64,000 nt of DNA from Limimaricola cinnabarinus LL-001 (lineage in GTDB: Bacteria > Pseudomonadota > Alphaproteobacteria > Rhodobacterales > Rhodobacteraceae): assembly GCF_000466965.1 (NCBI RefSeq), contig NZ_BATB01000011.1, forward strand, positions 1 through 64,000. The letters run 5' to 3'. Under the pieces are notes generated by a model. That model made no database searches, was not told the DNA's origin, and saw nothing but the letters and a program-made list of their open reading frames with translations. Positions 33,515 through 42,499 of this stretch are shown piece after piece. The position numbers were made by a program, and so were the translations under genes. Position 1 is the first letter of the stretch, and each line of letters starts with the position of its first letter.

Positions 33515-34933
33515 TCAAGGTATCCAGCGTTGCACCGCCCGGACGGCGGTCTTCACCCATTCGTTATCAAACAGGCTGGCGCTGAAATAGTTGCCTGCCG
33601 CGCGCTTGTTGATTTCGCCCAAGGTCGGATAGGGGAGCACCGCGCCCGCGATCTTCGACAGCTTAGTGCAGCTGGCGATGGCGATCGCCCAGACGCCGAT
33701 CAGCTCGTCGGCGCTCGCGCCGAGGATCGTGGCTCCCACGGGGCGGCCCTTCACGGCCATCAGCTTGAGCGTGCCGAGGGTGCGGCCTTCGGCGATGGCG
33801 CGATCGTTCTCGTCATAGGCCATGCGGATCACCCTGAGCGCATCGCCATGCTTCTCGCGTGCCTGCGCCTCGGTCAGCCCGACCTGCGCGAGGCCAGGGT
33901 CGGTGTAGGTGGCCCATGGGATATGCGCGGTCTTGGCCTTGGATGGCAGTCCGAACAGCATGGAACGGATGATGACGCCCGCATGGTAGCCCGCGACATG
34001 GGTGAACATCAGTCCGCCCGCCGCGTCGCCTACCGCATAGACCCTGCGATTCGTCTTCGAGCGCAGATCCTCGCCCACCGTGATACCGTGCCGGTCATGT
34101 TTCACGTGTGCCACGTCAAGGCCGAGCCCGTCGGTCACGACCTGTCGGCCCACTGCCATCAGGAGGTGCGAACCCTCGAACCGGCCTTTTTCCGTCTCGA
34201 CGGTGATCGCGCCCTCGTGGCCCGAGACGGCGGTGACCTTGGCCCCCTCTTCGATGCGGATGCCCTCGGCGCGCAGCCGGCCGAGAAGCTGCTCGGCCAG
34301 CTCGGGGTCGTCCTTGCCCAGCGCCTTCGCCCCCTCGATCACCGTGACCTCCGAGCCGAGCCTGCGATGCGCCTGCGCCATCTCGATGCCGATCGGCCCA
34401 CCGCCGATCACCAGCAGATGGCGCGGCCTTTCGCGCAGGCCGAAAATCGTCTCGTTGGTAAGATAGGGCGTGTCCTCGATGCCATCGATCGGTGGCACGA
34501 GGGGGCGCGAACCGGTGGCGAGCACGAAGCGGCGCGCCTTGATCGTCGTGTCGCCCGCCTGCATCTCGTGGGGCGAGGTGAAGCGCGCGTGTTCGCGGAT
34601 CACGGTGATGCCGAAGCCTTCGAACCGCTCTTGCGAGTCAACGGGCGCGATGGTGGCGATGCTGCGCGCGACATGCTCCTTCACGGCGGCGAAATCGATC
34701 TCGGGGGTAACCGGCGTGATGCCCATCTCCGCACCCTTGGTCATCGAATGCGCCTGCTTGGCTGCCGCCAGAAGCGCCTTAGAGGGCACACAGCCGCTGT
34801 TGAGGCAATCGCCGCCCATCTCCCCCTTTTCGATCAGCACGACGCGCGCGCCCATCTGCGCCGCCCCCGCCGCGACCGAAAGCCCGCCCGATCCGGCGCC
34901 GACGATGCAGATGTCGCAGTCGATATGGCTCAT
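33515..34933 (-). CDS. FAD-dependent pyridine nucleotide-disulfide oxidoreductase (TVP38-associated type)
   Basis: This 472-residue flavoprotein has the FAD site CIVGAGSGGLSVAAGAA, the redox-active pair Cys43 and Cys48 in GGDCLNSGCVPSKAL, an NAD(P)-binding VIGGGPIGIEMAQ and the dimerisation domain. At the C-terminus, dihydrolipoamide dehydrogenase and mercuric reductase have a catalytic HPT segment; here the sequence is LPYPTLGE, with Tyr in place of the histidine. It lacks the extra Cys pair of MerA. Its ATG... overlaps as ATGA with the end of the TVP38 gene, so the two are probably a functional pair. Substrate is unknown. Confidence 0.88.
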   Translation of the reverse strand: MSHIDCDICIVGAGSGGLSVAAGAAQMGARVVLIEKGEMGGDCLNSGCVPSKALLAAAKQAHSMTKGAEMGITPVTPEIDFAAVKEHVARSIATIAPVDSQERFEGFGITVIREHARFTSPHEMQAGDTTIKARRFVLATGSRPLVPPIDGIEDTPYLTNETIFGLRERPRHLLVIGGGPIGIEMAQAHRRLGSEVTVIEGAKALGKDDPELAEQLLGRLRAEGIRIEEGAKVTAVSGHEGAITVETEKGRFEGSHLLMAVGRQVVTDGLGLDVAHVKHDRHGITVGEDLRSKTNRRVYAVGDAAGGLMFTHVAGYHAGVIIRSMLFGLPSKAKTAHIPWATYTDPGLAQVGLTEAQAREKHGDALRVIRMAYDENDRAIAEGRTLGTLKLMAVKGRPVGATILGASADELIGVWAIAIASCTKLSKIAGAVLPYPTLGEINKRAAGNYFSASLFDNEWVKTAVRAVQRWIP

Positions 34934-35676
34934 GAGAAGCCTTTCCGGCCCTTCACGGCCTTGATCACGAGGGGCAGCGCCGAAAGGGCGGCGAGCCCCA
35001 GAAGCGGCAGCAGGACATGGGGGGCGAAGATGATGCCGAGATCCGGCGTTTCACCGGCGGCGAAGACCGTGCCGAGCCCGGCCCCGACCGAGGTGAACAC
35101 GAGCGAGCCCGGCAGAATGCCCAGAAGCGTGGTGACCCCGAAAGGCACCAGCCCCACGCCGACGAGCGCCGGCAGCAAATTGGCCATGAAGAACGGCACC
35201 ACCGGCAGCAGCCGCAGCAGGAACAGCATCGACCACTGATTCTCACGAATGCCGTCCGTGATGCTCTTGATCCGCCCTGCGGAGGTGTCCATGCCGCCCG
35301 ATAGCCGCCGTCCCAGTCCGGCCCGCGCCGCCAGGAAGATCAGCATCGCCCCGGCGGCCGCAGCAACGGTATTGAACAGGACACCGGGAAAGGTGCCGAA
35401 CAGGAACCCGCCCGTCAGCGTCGCCACGGTGGCCCCGGGCAATGAAAAGGCAACAATCGCGACATAGGCGGCCATGAAGCACGCCACGGCGAGCGCGTAA
35501 TTGGCGTCGCGCCATGTGACCAGCGCCTCGCGGTTGTCGCGCAGCGTGTCGAAGCTGAGCAGGTCGCGCAGAAAGAACGCCCCCGTCAGCGCGATGAGAC
35601 CGATCACGATCAGCGGCAGGTGGCGCAGCCAGCCCGATCGGCGGGGCCCATGCTCTTCCACGGTCTCGATGCTCAT
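34930..35676 (-). CDS. TVP38/TMEM64-family membrane protein
   Basis: This 248-residue membrane protein has about six hydrophobic segments and the VTT-domain core FSLPGATVATLTGGFLFG (near 78-95) and RLLPVVPFFMANLLPALVGV (near 160-180). The family is proposed to act in lipid or solute transport across membranes. It is the upstream gene of a two-gene unit with the disulfide oxidoreductase, a pairing that suggests a shared redox or transport function; this is inference. Confidence 0.88.
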   Translation of the reverse strand: MSIETVEEHGPRRSGWLRHLPLIVIGLIALTGAFFLRDLLSFDTLRDNREALVTWRDANYALAVACFMAAYVAIVAFSLPGATVATLTGGFLFGTFPGVLFNTVAAAAGAMLIFLAARAGLGRRLSGGMDTSAGRIKSITDGIRENQWSMLFLLRLLPVVPFFMANLLPALVGVGLVPFGVTTLLGILPGSLVFTSVGAGLGTVFAAGETPDLGIIFAPHVLLPLLGLAALSALPLVIKAVKGRKGFS

Positions 35677-35812
35677 CCCGGGATCTCCTGATCGGTGGCT
35701 CCCTTAGACATGCACCGCTGCGGGAAGGCCGCCCACCCCCCTCGCAGGCTCTTGATCCGCAGGGTGGGACTGTAACAATGCCGGTGATATGGGGATTCAG
35801 GCCCAGCTTGCG

Positions 35813-35841
35813 TTGACAGCCTGCCGATGCCTCTCTATGGC
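35813..35841 (+). promoter_or_regulatory. Sigma-70-type promoter of rpmH-rnpA-yidD
   Basis: TTGACA (35813-35818), a 17-base spacer and TATGGC (35836-35841) match the housekeeping promoter pattern and lie about 80 bases upstream of the rpmH start on the same strand. Confidence 0.7.
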
Positions 35842-35919
35842 ACGGGCTTCGAATGATGGCAGGCCCCGAATCCGGCATGGACGGCGGACGGCGCGGCCCC
35901 TTGAGACGGAGAAAGCGCA

Positions 35920-36054
35920 ATGAAACGCACGTTCCAACCCTCGAACCGTGTGCGCAAAGCGCGTCACGGCTTCCGCGCCCGCATGGCCACCAAGGCCGGC
36001 CGGAAGATCATCAACGCCCGCCGTGCGCAGGGCCGCAAGGTCCTGAGCGCCTGA
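35920..36054 (+). CDS. rpmH: 50S ribosomal protein L34
   Basis: The 44-residue, very basic product starts [18 protein letters not shown] and contains [19 protein letters not shown], the diagnostic sequence of L34. It is part of the large ribosomal subunit. It lies just upstream of rnpA, as in nearly all bacteria, and follows a good sigma-70-type promoter. Confidence 0.98.
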   Translation: MKRTFQPSNRVRKARHGFRARMATKAGRKIINARRAQGRKVLSA

Positions 36055-36086
36055 TCATCGATCAGGTGGCAGCGGAAAAGACCCCC

Positions 36087-36467
36087 GTGGTCGGCAGCGA
36101 TGCCGCCGCGCAGGGGTCTTTTGGCGTTGGCGTCGACAAGATGCGCAAGCGTGCCGACTTCCTGCGCGCCGCGCGAGCGCTACGGCAGGGCACGACCGGT
36201 TTTCACCTGCAGGGCAACCCGCGCGGGGACGGTCTCGACACCGTGCGCGTGGGCTTCACCTGTTCCAAGAAGGTCGGCAACGCGGTCGCGCGCAACCGCG
36301 CCAAGCGCCGCCTGCGCGAGGTGGCGCGCAAAATGCTGCCCGAACAAGGCCGCCCCGGCTGGGATTACGTGCTGATCGGCCGTGCCGATGTCACGGCCAT
36401 GCATGATATCGAACAGATGGCGCGCGATCTAGAATGGGCGCTGGGCCGCGTCCATTCGCAGGCATGA
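36087..36467 (+). CDS. rnpA: Ribonuclease P protein component
   Basis: The product binds the RNase P RNA and helps to process tRNA 5' ends. It shows [40 protein letters not shown] and [11 protein letters not shown], the canonical RnpA core including the RNR motif. The start is uncertain: GTG at 36087 is used (126 residues), but GTG at 36066 and ATG at 36141 are possible; relatives usually have 20-30 residues before KRADFL. It overlaps yidD as ATGA. Confidence 0.93.
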   Translation: MVGSDAAAQGSFGVGVDKMRKRADFLRAARALRQGTTGFHLQGNPRGDGLDTVRVGFTCSKKVGNAVARNRAKRRLREVARKMLPEQGRPGWDYVLIGRADVTAMHDIEQMARDLEWALGRVHSQA

Positions 36468-36684
36468 GCCTCTCGCACGACTGTTGGCCCTGCCGGTGCG
36501 CGCGTATCGGCTTACCTTCTCCCCCATGGTCGGCCATGGCTGCCGCTTTCATCCGACCTGCTCGGCCTATGCGCTCGAGGCGCTGGAACGGCATGGCGGG
36601 CTCAGGGGCGGCTGGCTCACCCTACGGCGTCTCGCCCGCTGCCACCCATGGGGCGGCAGTGGCATAGACAACGTTCCCGACTGA
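36464..36684 (+). CDS. yidD: YidD membrane protein insertion efficiency factor, frame broken once
   Basis: The ATG overlaps the rnpA stop and reads MSLSHD, but the rest of the protein ([56 protein letters not shown]) lies in another frame. One missing C at about 36480 (GACTG for GACCTG) explains this, and the repaired gene has 73 codons, the normal YidD length. Three conserved cysteines of the family are seen (CRF, CSA, RCHP). YidD assists YidC, encoded 3.3 kb downstream. The break is probably a sequence error. Confidence 0.85.
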
Positions 36685-36714
36685 CCATATCCCTTCGGGC
36701 CACTCCCCGCCGGA

Positions 36715-37218
36715 TCATTGCCTGAGCGTGATGACTCCACAGGCGATGCGGTCGCCCGCCCCGGCTTCGGCCTGATAGGTGTCGGGGTTCACATGCACAA
36801 TGACCGCCGAGCCGTCCTCGTCGAACAGCGTGCTCTCGGCCCCCTCCTCCATTGAAAGCCGGTCGGTGAACATGTCGGCGTTCACCTCCATCTCGGCATC
36901 GGCATAAATGTTGGGCATATCGCCCGCATGCATCCCCGCCTCGTTCATGAAGCCATGCTCGGCCCCGTCGGGGTTGTAGTGATCGCCTGCCGCTTCGAAA
37001 TCGGGATCACAGGTGCCTGTCTCATGAATGTGAAAGCTGTGGCCGCCCTCCGGCAGGTTGGTGATGCCAAGCGTGAGCAGCACGCCATTCGGGGTCTGGG
37101 TGAAGGCCACCGTGCCCATTTCCATCCCGTCGGCGCCGACCATGTCGGCCACGGCGTCCTGTGCGGAGGCGGCGGCGGGAAGCGCCAGAAGCGCGGCGCA
37201 GGTGATCAATTTCTTCAT
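36715..37218 (-). CDS. sodC: Periplasmic Cu,Zn superoxide dismutase
   Basis: This 167-residue enzyme has a signal peptide cleaved after AAASA (about residue 19) and all metal ligands: FHIH, the bridging His in [20 protein letters not shown] with its Asp, and VIVHVNPD. The disulfide cysteines are present (TGTCDPD and RIACGVI). It dismutates superoxide in the periplasm. The larger same-strand frame that extends over the next gene is an artefact of GC-rich DNA; the signal peptide fixes this start. Confidence 0.95.
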   Translation of the reverse strand: MKKLITCAALLALPAAASAQDAVADMVGADGMEMGTVAFTQTPNGVLLTLGITNLPEGGHSFHIHETGTCDPDFEAAGDHYNPDGAEHGFMNEAGMHAGDMPNIYADAEMEVNADMFTDRLSMEEGAESTLFDEDGSAVIVHVNPDTYQAEAGAGDRIACGVITLRQ

Positions 37219-37289
37219 GGGGGTTCTCCCTTGGCTTGGGGCATTCTGCTGGCGGGAAAACGACGATCGGCCACCCGGCGTTCCACCCC

Positions 37290-37334
37290 TTTCTTCACTG
37301 GCCCTTTCTTCGCTGGCTCTTTCCTCGCGGGCGC
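37290..37334. repeat. Three imperfect 15-bp tandem repeats
   Basis: Three units (TTTCTTCACTGGCCC, TTTCTTCGCTGGCTC, TTTCCTCGCGGGCGC) follow each other between divergent sodC and ttcA. They could be a regulatory site or simple replication slippage. Confidence 0.6.
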
Positions 37335-37374
37335 CCGCGTGGCATATCCCCGCCGATCCACAGGAGCCCCGATC

Positions 37375-38226
37375 ATGCTCGACGACGCCCAAGATGACAG
37401 CCATGACGACATCCACCCGCTCTTTGCCGGCGCGCCCAAGACCACGGAGTTCCGCAAGCTGCGTAAGCGGATCATTCGCGACACCCGCGAGGCGATCGAG
37501 AAATACGGCATGGTCGAGCGCGGCGCGCGTTGGCTGGTCTGCCTTTCGGGCGGCAAGGACAGCTACACGCTGCTCGCGGCGCTGACCGAGTTGCAATGGC
37601 GCGGGCTGCTGCCGGTCGAGATCCTTGCCTGCAACCTCGATCAGGGCCAGCCAGGCTTTCCGGCGACCGTTCTCCCCGAGTTCCTCGAACGCATGGGCGT
37701 GCCGCACCGGATCGAGTATCAGGACACCTATTCCATCGTCATGGACAAGGTGCCGCAGGGCCGCACCATGTGCGCACTGTGCTCGCGTCTGCGCCGTGCC
37801 AACCTCTACCGCGTCGCGCGCAAGGAGGGATGTTCGGCCGTGGTGCTGGGCCATCACCGCGACGATATGCTCGAGACCTTCTTTCTCAACCTGTTCCACG
37901 GCGGCAAGATCGCGACGATGCCACCCAAGCTCCTGAACGACGAGGGCGACCTGTTCCTCTACCGCCCGCTTGCGCATGTGGCCGAAGCCGATTGCGAGAA
38001 GTTCGCGAGCGCAATGAACTACCCGATCATCCCGTGCGACCTGTGCGGCAGCCAAGACGGGCTGCAACGCCAACAGATCAAGCAGATGATCGACCAGTGG
38101 GAAAGAAACGCGCCGGGGCGGCGCCAGAAAATGTTCACTGCGCTGAACCAGGTCAGGCCGAGCCACATGCTCGACCCCGAGTTGTTCGATTTCGCGGCGT
38201 TGACCCGCGATGCGCCCGAAAGGTAG
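37375..38226 (+). CDS. ttcA: tRNA 2-thiocytidine-32 synthetase
   Basis: This 283-residue enzyme inserts sulfur at C32 of certain tRNAs. It has the PP-loop [12 protein letters not shown] near residue 57, and the iron-sulfur cysteines in [10 protein letters not shown] and in [11 protein letters not shown], followed by RQQIKQMI. An AGGAG ribosome-binding site precedes the ATG. Length and motif order match TtcA. Cytoplasmic and oxygen-sensitive cluster binding is expected from the family. Confidence 0.94.
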   Translation: MLDDAQDDSHDDIHPLFAGAPKTTEFRKLRKRIIRDTREAIEKYGMVERGARWLVCLSGGKDSYTLLAALTELQWRGLLPVEILACNLDQGQPGFPATVLPEFLERMGVPHRIEYQDTYSIVMDKVPQGRTMCALCSRLRRANLYRVARKEGCSAVVLGHHRDDMLETFFLNLFHGGKIATMPPKLLNDEGDLFLYRPLAHVAEADCEKFASAMNYPIIPCDLCGSQDGLQRQQIKQMIDQWERNAPGRRQKMFTALNQVRPSHMLDPELFDFAALTRDAPER

Positions 38227-38351
38227 CCGCAATTCTAACGATCCGGGCCCGTCACATTAAGAAACCGCTTAGATTGCGTTTCTAGGTTGTCTTCCTGTCA
38301 GGGCCCGGCGCGACCGCGCATCGGCCTCTCTTCGGCGGGACGAGAACACGC

Positions 38352-39896
38352 ATGCGCAGTACGGTCGGCCTTCCCCTGCACCGCCTCATCGCAGCCCTCG
38401 CGGGACCGATCGGTCGCCTGACCCGCCCTGTCATGCTCGCCATGGCGCCGATGTTGCTGCTCGCGGCGCTGACGCTGGGGGGCAATCTCGGAGTCGCGCT
38501 CGTGCTCCTCGCGTTGCCGCTGACCGTGGCGAGCGCGGTTGGCCGGCCGATCCTGACGCGAGAGGGGACACGCGACCCGTTGACCGGGCTCGGGGACCGT
38601 GCCGCCCTGACCGCCGAACTAGACCGGATACTGGGCCGAAGCGGCGGGCCGCCGCGATCGGTCGCGGCCATGGTGCTCGAGATCGACGGCTTCAAACAGA
38701 TCGAACAGCGGCATGACCGCGTCGCGATCGAATGGCTGCTTCGGATCGTGGGCGAAAGACTGCAGGACGGCCTGCGTGACGGCGACACGCTTGCCCGTCT
38801 CGATGGGGCCTGTTTCGGCCTGGCCCTCTCCTCGCGCCATCAGCCCGACCTCGAAACGGCGATCCAGCTTGGCCAGAGGTTGCAGGCTGCGGTCGCCGAT
38901 CCGATCCCGGTCGAGGGCCTGCAGATCCATGTCACCGTATCGCTGGGCTTCGCTCTGGCATTGCGACTGGTGCGACCGGACGGGGCCGATCTCGTACAGG
39001 CCGCGACCCTTGCCTTGATTGAGGCACAGCGTGGCGGATCGAATTCGATCCGCTGCTACTCCGAAGCGATGCGCCACCGGGTGAGCCTGCGTCACGACCT
39101 CGCGGACGAGGTGGCCGCCGCGCTCGACAGGGGCGATGTCGTGGCCCATTTCCAGCCGCAGATTTCGCTGCGCAGCGGGCGGCTCACCGGTGTTGAAGCA
39201 CTCGCGCGCTGGCACCACCCGGAACGCGGCCTGATCCCACCAGGGGAGTTCCTGCCGGTGATGGAACAGGCCGGGCTGATGGGTCGGCTGGGTGAGGTCA
39301 TGGTGCAGGACGGCCTCAACGCGCTGCGCCTGTGGGACGCCGCGGGCCTTGATGTGCCGCATGTCGCCATCAACTTCTCGCAGGCAGAGCTCGCCGACCC
39401 GCGGCTGGTCGACCGCCTTGCGTGGGAGCTTGATCGCTTCGACCTGCGCCCCGACCGTCTGGCGATCGAGGTCCTCGAAACGGTGGTGGCCAAACGTGTC
39501 GAGGACGTGGTGGTCCGCAATCTCTCGGGTCTGTCCGGTCTTGGCTGCAGGCTCGATCTTGACGATTTCGGCACCGGTCATGCCGCGATCACCTCGATCC
39601 GACAATTCTCGATCCAGCGCATCAAGATCGACCGCTCCTTCGTTACCCGAATCGACAACGACGCGGAGCAGCAGAAGATGGTCTCGGCGATCCTGACCAT
39701 GGCTGACAGGCTCGGGATCGAGACATTGGCCGAAGGGGTCGAGACCGAAGCCGAGCGCGACATGCTTCACCGCTTGGGGTGCGACCATGGGCAGGGGTTT
39801 GGCATCGGCAGGCCGATGCCGCGCCTGGAGACCGAAGCCTGGATCCGCGCCATCCCTCCCTCGTGCCCCGAAGAGCCGTCATGCCGCGCCGTATGA
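38352..39896 (+). CDS. Cyclic-di-GMP phosphodiesterase with degenerate GGDEF and intact EAL domain
   Basis: This 514-residue protein has two N-terminal hydrophobic stretches (about 25-65), a GGDEF domain (about 70-235) and an EAL domain (about 250-505). The cyclase signature is lost (DGACF at 151-155 in place of GGDEF), so the first domain is probably regulatory. The EAL site is kept: EAL 282-284, Asn341, Glu376 region, DDFG 404-407, Lys425 and Glu461. It should therefore hydrolyse c-di-GMP at the membrane. A TTAA-N7-CTTA sequence near 38259 resembles a weak CtrA site but was not called. Confidence 0.9.
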   Translation: MRSTVGLPLHRLIAALAGPIGRLTRPVMLAMAPMLLLAALTLGGNLGVALVLLALPLTVASAVGRPILTREGTRDPLTGLGDRAALTAELDRILGRSGGPPRSVAAMVLEIDGFKQIEQRHDRVAIEWLLRIVGERLQDGLRDGDTLARLDGACFGLALSSRHQPDLETAIQLGQRLQAAVADPIPVEGLQIHVTVSLGFALALRLVRPDGADLVQAATLALIEAQRGGSNSIRCYSEAMRHRVSLRHDLADEVAAALDRGDVVAHFQPQISLRSGRLTGVEALARWHHPERGLIPPGEFLPVMEQAGLMGRLGEVMVQDGLNALRLWDAAGLDVPHVAINFSQAELADPRLVDRLAWELDRFDLRPDRLAIEVLETVVAKRVEDVVVRNLSGLSGLGCRLDLDDFGTGHAAITSIRQFSIQRIKIDRSFVTRIDNDAEQQKMVSAILTMADRLGIETLAEGVETEAERDMLHRLGCDHGQGFGIGRPMPRLETEAWIRAIPPSCPEEPSCRAV

Positions 39897-39995
39897 CCCC
39901 CGGCACCGGGCCGCAAAGGCGAAAGAGCTTGACCTTCGGACCCTCGCCCTGTTGAACCGCCACTGACCTTTTCCGGCGATCGAGGGCGTTTTTTC

Positions 39996-41822
39996 ATGGA
40001 CGATCAGAACAAGAACCTGATCCTGGCGACAGTGCTCAGCCTGGTGGTGATCCTGGGGTGGTTCCTGATCTTCCCACCCGAGGAGCAGGCCCCCTCGCCC
40101 GATCTCGACGAGATATCGACCGCTGCCGAAGGGCCGTCTCCGGCCTCGGGCGACACCGCACTGCCCGGCACCGCCGCGGCGCAGGCCGCCCCCCAAGAGC
40201 AGGAAGCGCCTCGCATCGCCGTCGAGACTCCGAGCCTGACCGGTTCGCTGTCGCTGCGCGGCGGCCGGATCGACGATCTGTCGCTCGTGGGCTACCGCGA
40301 GACCCTCGACCCCGAGAGCCCGTTGGTTCGGCTGCTGTCGCCCGTCGGCACCGAGACGCCCTATTATGCGGTCTGGGGCTGGGCCCCGGTCGGTGGCACC
40401 ACGACATCCCTGCCCGGCCCCGACACGCTGTGGACCTTGGAAAGCGGCGAGACGCTGACCCCCGGCAGCCCGGTGACCTTGGCTTGGGACAATGGCGAGG
40501 GTCTCGTGTTCCGCCGCACCGTCTCGGTCGATGACAAGTTCATGTTCGACGTCGAGCAGACCGTCGAGAACACCGGCGACACCGCCGTGAGCCTTGCTCC
40601 CTATGGCTTTGTCGCACGCCACGGCCAGCCCGACACGCAGAACTTCTTCATCCTGCACGAGGGTCTCGTGCGGATGACCGACGGCACGCTCGAAGAGATC
40701 AAGTACAAGAACATGGACGATCTCGACCCCGATCCGCGCGGTGCGGGGCGGGTCGACGTGGCCGAGGTCACCGAGAATGGCTGGACCGGCTTCACTGACA
40801 AATATTGGATGACGACGCTGATCCCCGAGCCGGGAACGCCGTTCCGGTCGGTCGTGCGCTACACCGAAGGCACCGAGATCTACCAGACCGACAGCGTGTC
40901 GCCTGCGCTTGAGGTGGCCCCCGGCGCCACGGTCTCCTCCGAAACCCGGCTCTTCGCCGGGGCCAAGGAATGGGAGGCGATCCGCTCCTACCAGAACGAC
41001 GGCGGCATCGAGGGCTTCGTCGACAGCATCGACTGGGGCTGGTTCTTCTTCCTGACCAAACCGATCTTCATACTGCTGCACTTCCTCAACGGTCTGATCG
41101 GCAACATGGGCTGGTCGATCGTGGCGCTGACGCTGATCCTCAAGGCGATCGTGTTCCCGCTGGCATACCGCTCCTACGTGTCGATGGCGCGGATGAAGGA
41201 GCTGCAGCCGCAGATGGAGGCGCTCAAGGAGCAGTCCGGCGACGACCGTCAGAAGCTCCAGCAGGGCATGATGAAGCTCTACAAGGAGAACAAGGTCAAC
41301 CCGGCCTCGGGCTGCCTGCCGATCCTGATCCAGATCCCGATCTTCTTCTCGCTCTACAAGGTGATCTTCGTCACCATTGAACTGCGCCATGCCGAATGGT
41401 TCGGCTGGATCCGCGACCTGTCGGCCCCCGACCCGTCCTCGATCCTGAACCTGTTCGGCCTGTTGCCCTTCGACGCGCCAGATCCGACCAGCTTCCTCGC
41501 GATCATCTCGCTGGGTATCCTGCCGATCCTTCTGGGCATCTCGATGTGGTTGCAGCAAAAGCTGAACCCGGCCCCCACCGATCCGACGCAGAAAATGGTC
41601 TTCGCCTGGATGCCGTGGGTCTTCATGTTCATGCTCGGCAATTTCGCCAGCGGTCTCGTGGTCTACTGGATCACCAACAACACCGTGACCTTCCTGCAGC
41701 AATACGCCATCATGCGCAGCCATGGGGCCAAGCCGGACGTGTTCGGCAACATCCGCTCCGGCTTCAAGCGCAAGCCCACCGAAGCCAAGGCCGCCAACGC
41801 CCCCGGGAAGCCCAAGAAGTGA
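39996..41822 (+). CDS. yidC: Membrane protein insertase YidC
   Basis: This 608-residue insertase has an N-terminal membrane helix (NLILATVLSLVVILGWFLIF), a large periplasmic domain and the C-terminal 60KD_IMP core starting near residue 345, with WSIVALTLILKAIVFPLAYR, a charged cytoplasmic hairpin (ELQPQMEALKEQSGDDRQKL) and three further helices. It inserts membrane proteins alone or with SecYEG. The order yidC-yihA-argB is usual in Rhodobacterales. Confidence 0.96.
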   Translation: MDDQNKNLILATVLSLVVILGWFLIFPPEEQAPSPDLDEISTAAEGPSPASGDTALPGTAAAQAAPQEQEAPRIAVETPSLTGSLSLRGGRIDDLSLVGYRETLDPESPLVRLLSPVGTETPYYAVWGWAPVGGTTTSLPGPDTLWTLESGETLTPGSPVTLAWDNGEGLVFRRTVSVDDKFMFDVEQTVENTGDTAVSLAPYGFVARHGQPDTQNFFILHEGLVRMTDGTLEEIKYKNMDDLDPDPRGAGRVDVAEVTENGWTGFTDKYWMTTLIPEPGTPFRSVVRYTEGTEIYQTDSVSPALEVAPGATVSSETRLFAGAKEWEAIRSYQNDGGIEGFVDSIDWGWFFFLTKPIFILLHFLNGLIGNMGWSIVALTLILKAIVFPLAYRSYVSMARMKELQPQMEALKEQSGDDRQKLQQGMMKLYKENKVNPASGCLPILIQIPIFFSLYKVIFVTIELRHAEWFGWIRDLSAPDPSSILNLFGLLPFDAPDPTSFLAIISLGILPILLGISMWLQQKLNPAPTDPTQKMVFAWMPWVFMFMLGNFASGLVVYWITNNTVTFLQQYAIMRSHGAKPDVFGNIRSGFKRKPTEAKAANAPGKPKK

Positions 41823-41827
41823 CTGGC

Positions 41828-42478
41828 ATGAAGATGAACTTTCCCGAGGCCACCCCGCCCGAGCCCGACGCGGCCGAGGCGGGGCGGCTTCTCTTCGCGG
41901 GCGAGGTCGAGTTCCTCAAGGGCGTCGTCGCGATGTCGGGCCTGCCGCCCGCCGACCGGATCGAGGTCTGCTTCGCCGGCCGCTCCAATGTCGGAAAATC
42001 GTCCCTGATCAACGCGTTGACAGGTCGCAAGGCGATCGCGCGGGCGTCGAACACACCGGGGCGAACGCAGGAGATCAACTTCTTCACCGCTGCCGACAGC
42101 CACTATATCGTCGACCTGCCTGGCTACGGCTTTGCCAATGCGCCGCTGGCGGTGGTCGAGAAGTGGCAGCGCCTGCTCAAGCAGTATCTCTCGGGCCGCC
42201 CCACCCTGCGCCGCGCCTTCGTGCTGATCGACGCGCGTCACGGTGCCAAGAAGGTCGACGAGGAGATCATGACTCTGCTCGACCGCTCGGCCGTGCCGTT
42301 TCAGGTCGTGATGACCAAGATCGACAAGCTGCGCCGCGACGAGCTCGACCAGAGCCTCGGCTTGACACGGGCCGCGCTGGCCAAGCACCCGGCCGCATTT
42401 CCCGAGCTGGTGCTGACCAGCTCCGAAAAGGGCGACGGCATCGAGACGCTCCGCGCGATCGTCGCGGGGCTGGCCTGA
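41828..42478 (+). CDS. engB: Ribosome biogenesis GTPase YihA/EngB
   Basis: This 216-residue GTPase has G1 GRSNVGKSSLI, switch region NTPGRTQEINFF, G3 DLPGYGFA, G4 TKID and a C-terminal TSSEKGDGIETL (G5), all in normal order. It acts in late 50S subunit assembly. The start is ATG five bases after the yidC stop; a GTG overlapping that stop and an ATG two codons later are alternatives. Confidence 0.95.
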   Translation: MKMNFPEATPPEPDAAEAGRLLFAGEVEFLKGVVAMSGLPPADRIEVCFAGRSNVGKSSLINALTGRKAIARASNTPGRTQEINFFTAADSHYIVDLPGYGFANAPLAVVEKWQRLLKQYLSGRPTLRRAFVLIDARHGAKKVDEEIMTLLDRSAVPFQVVMTKIDKLRRDELDQSLGLTRAALAKHPAAFPELVLTSSEKGDGIETLRAIVAGLA

Positions 42479-42499
42479 CCAGCTGAACAGGGGCCTCCC

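Noticed and set aside
37219-38232. Long - strand frame continuous with sodC
   Set aside because: It covers ttcA on the opposite strand; sodC has its own start with a signal peptide, and the upstream part has no motifs.
38259-38275. CtrA-like site (TTAA, seven bases, CTTA) upstream of the EAL-domain gene
   Set aside because: Only three of four bases match in the second half-site and there is no further support.
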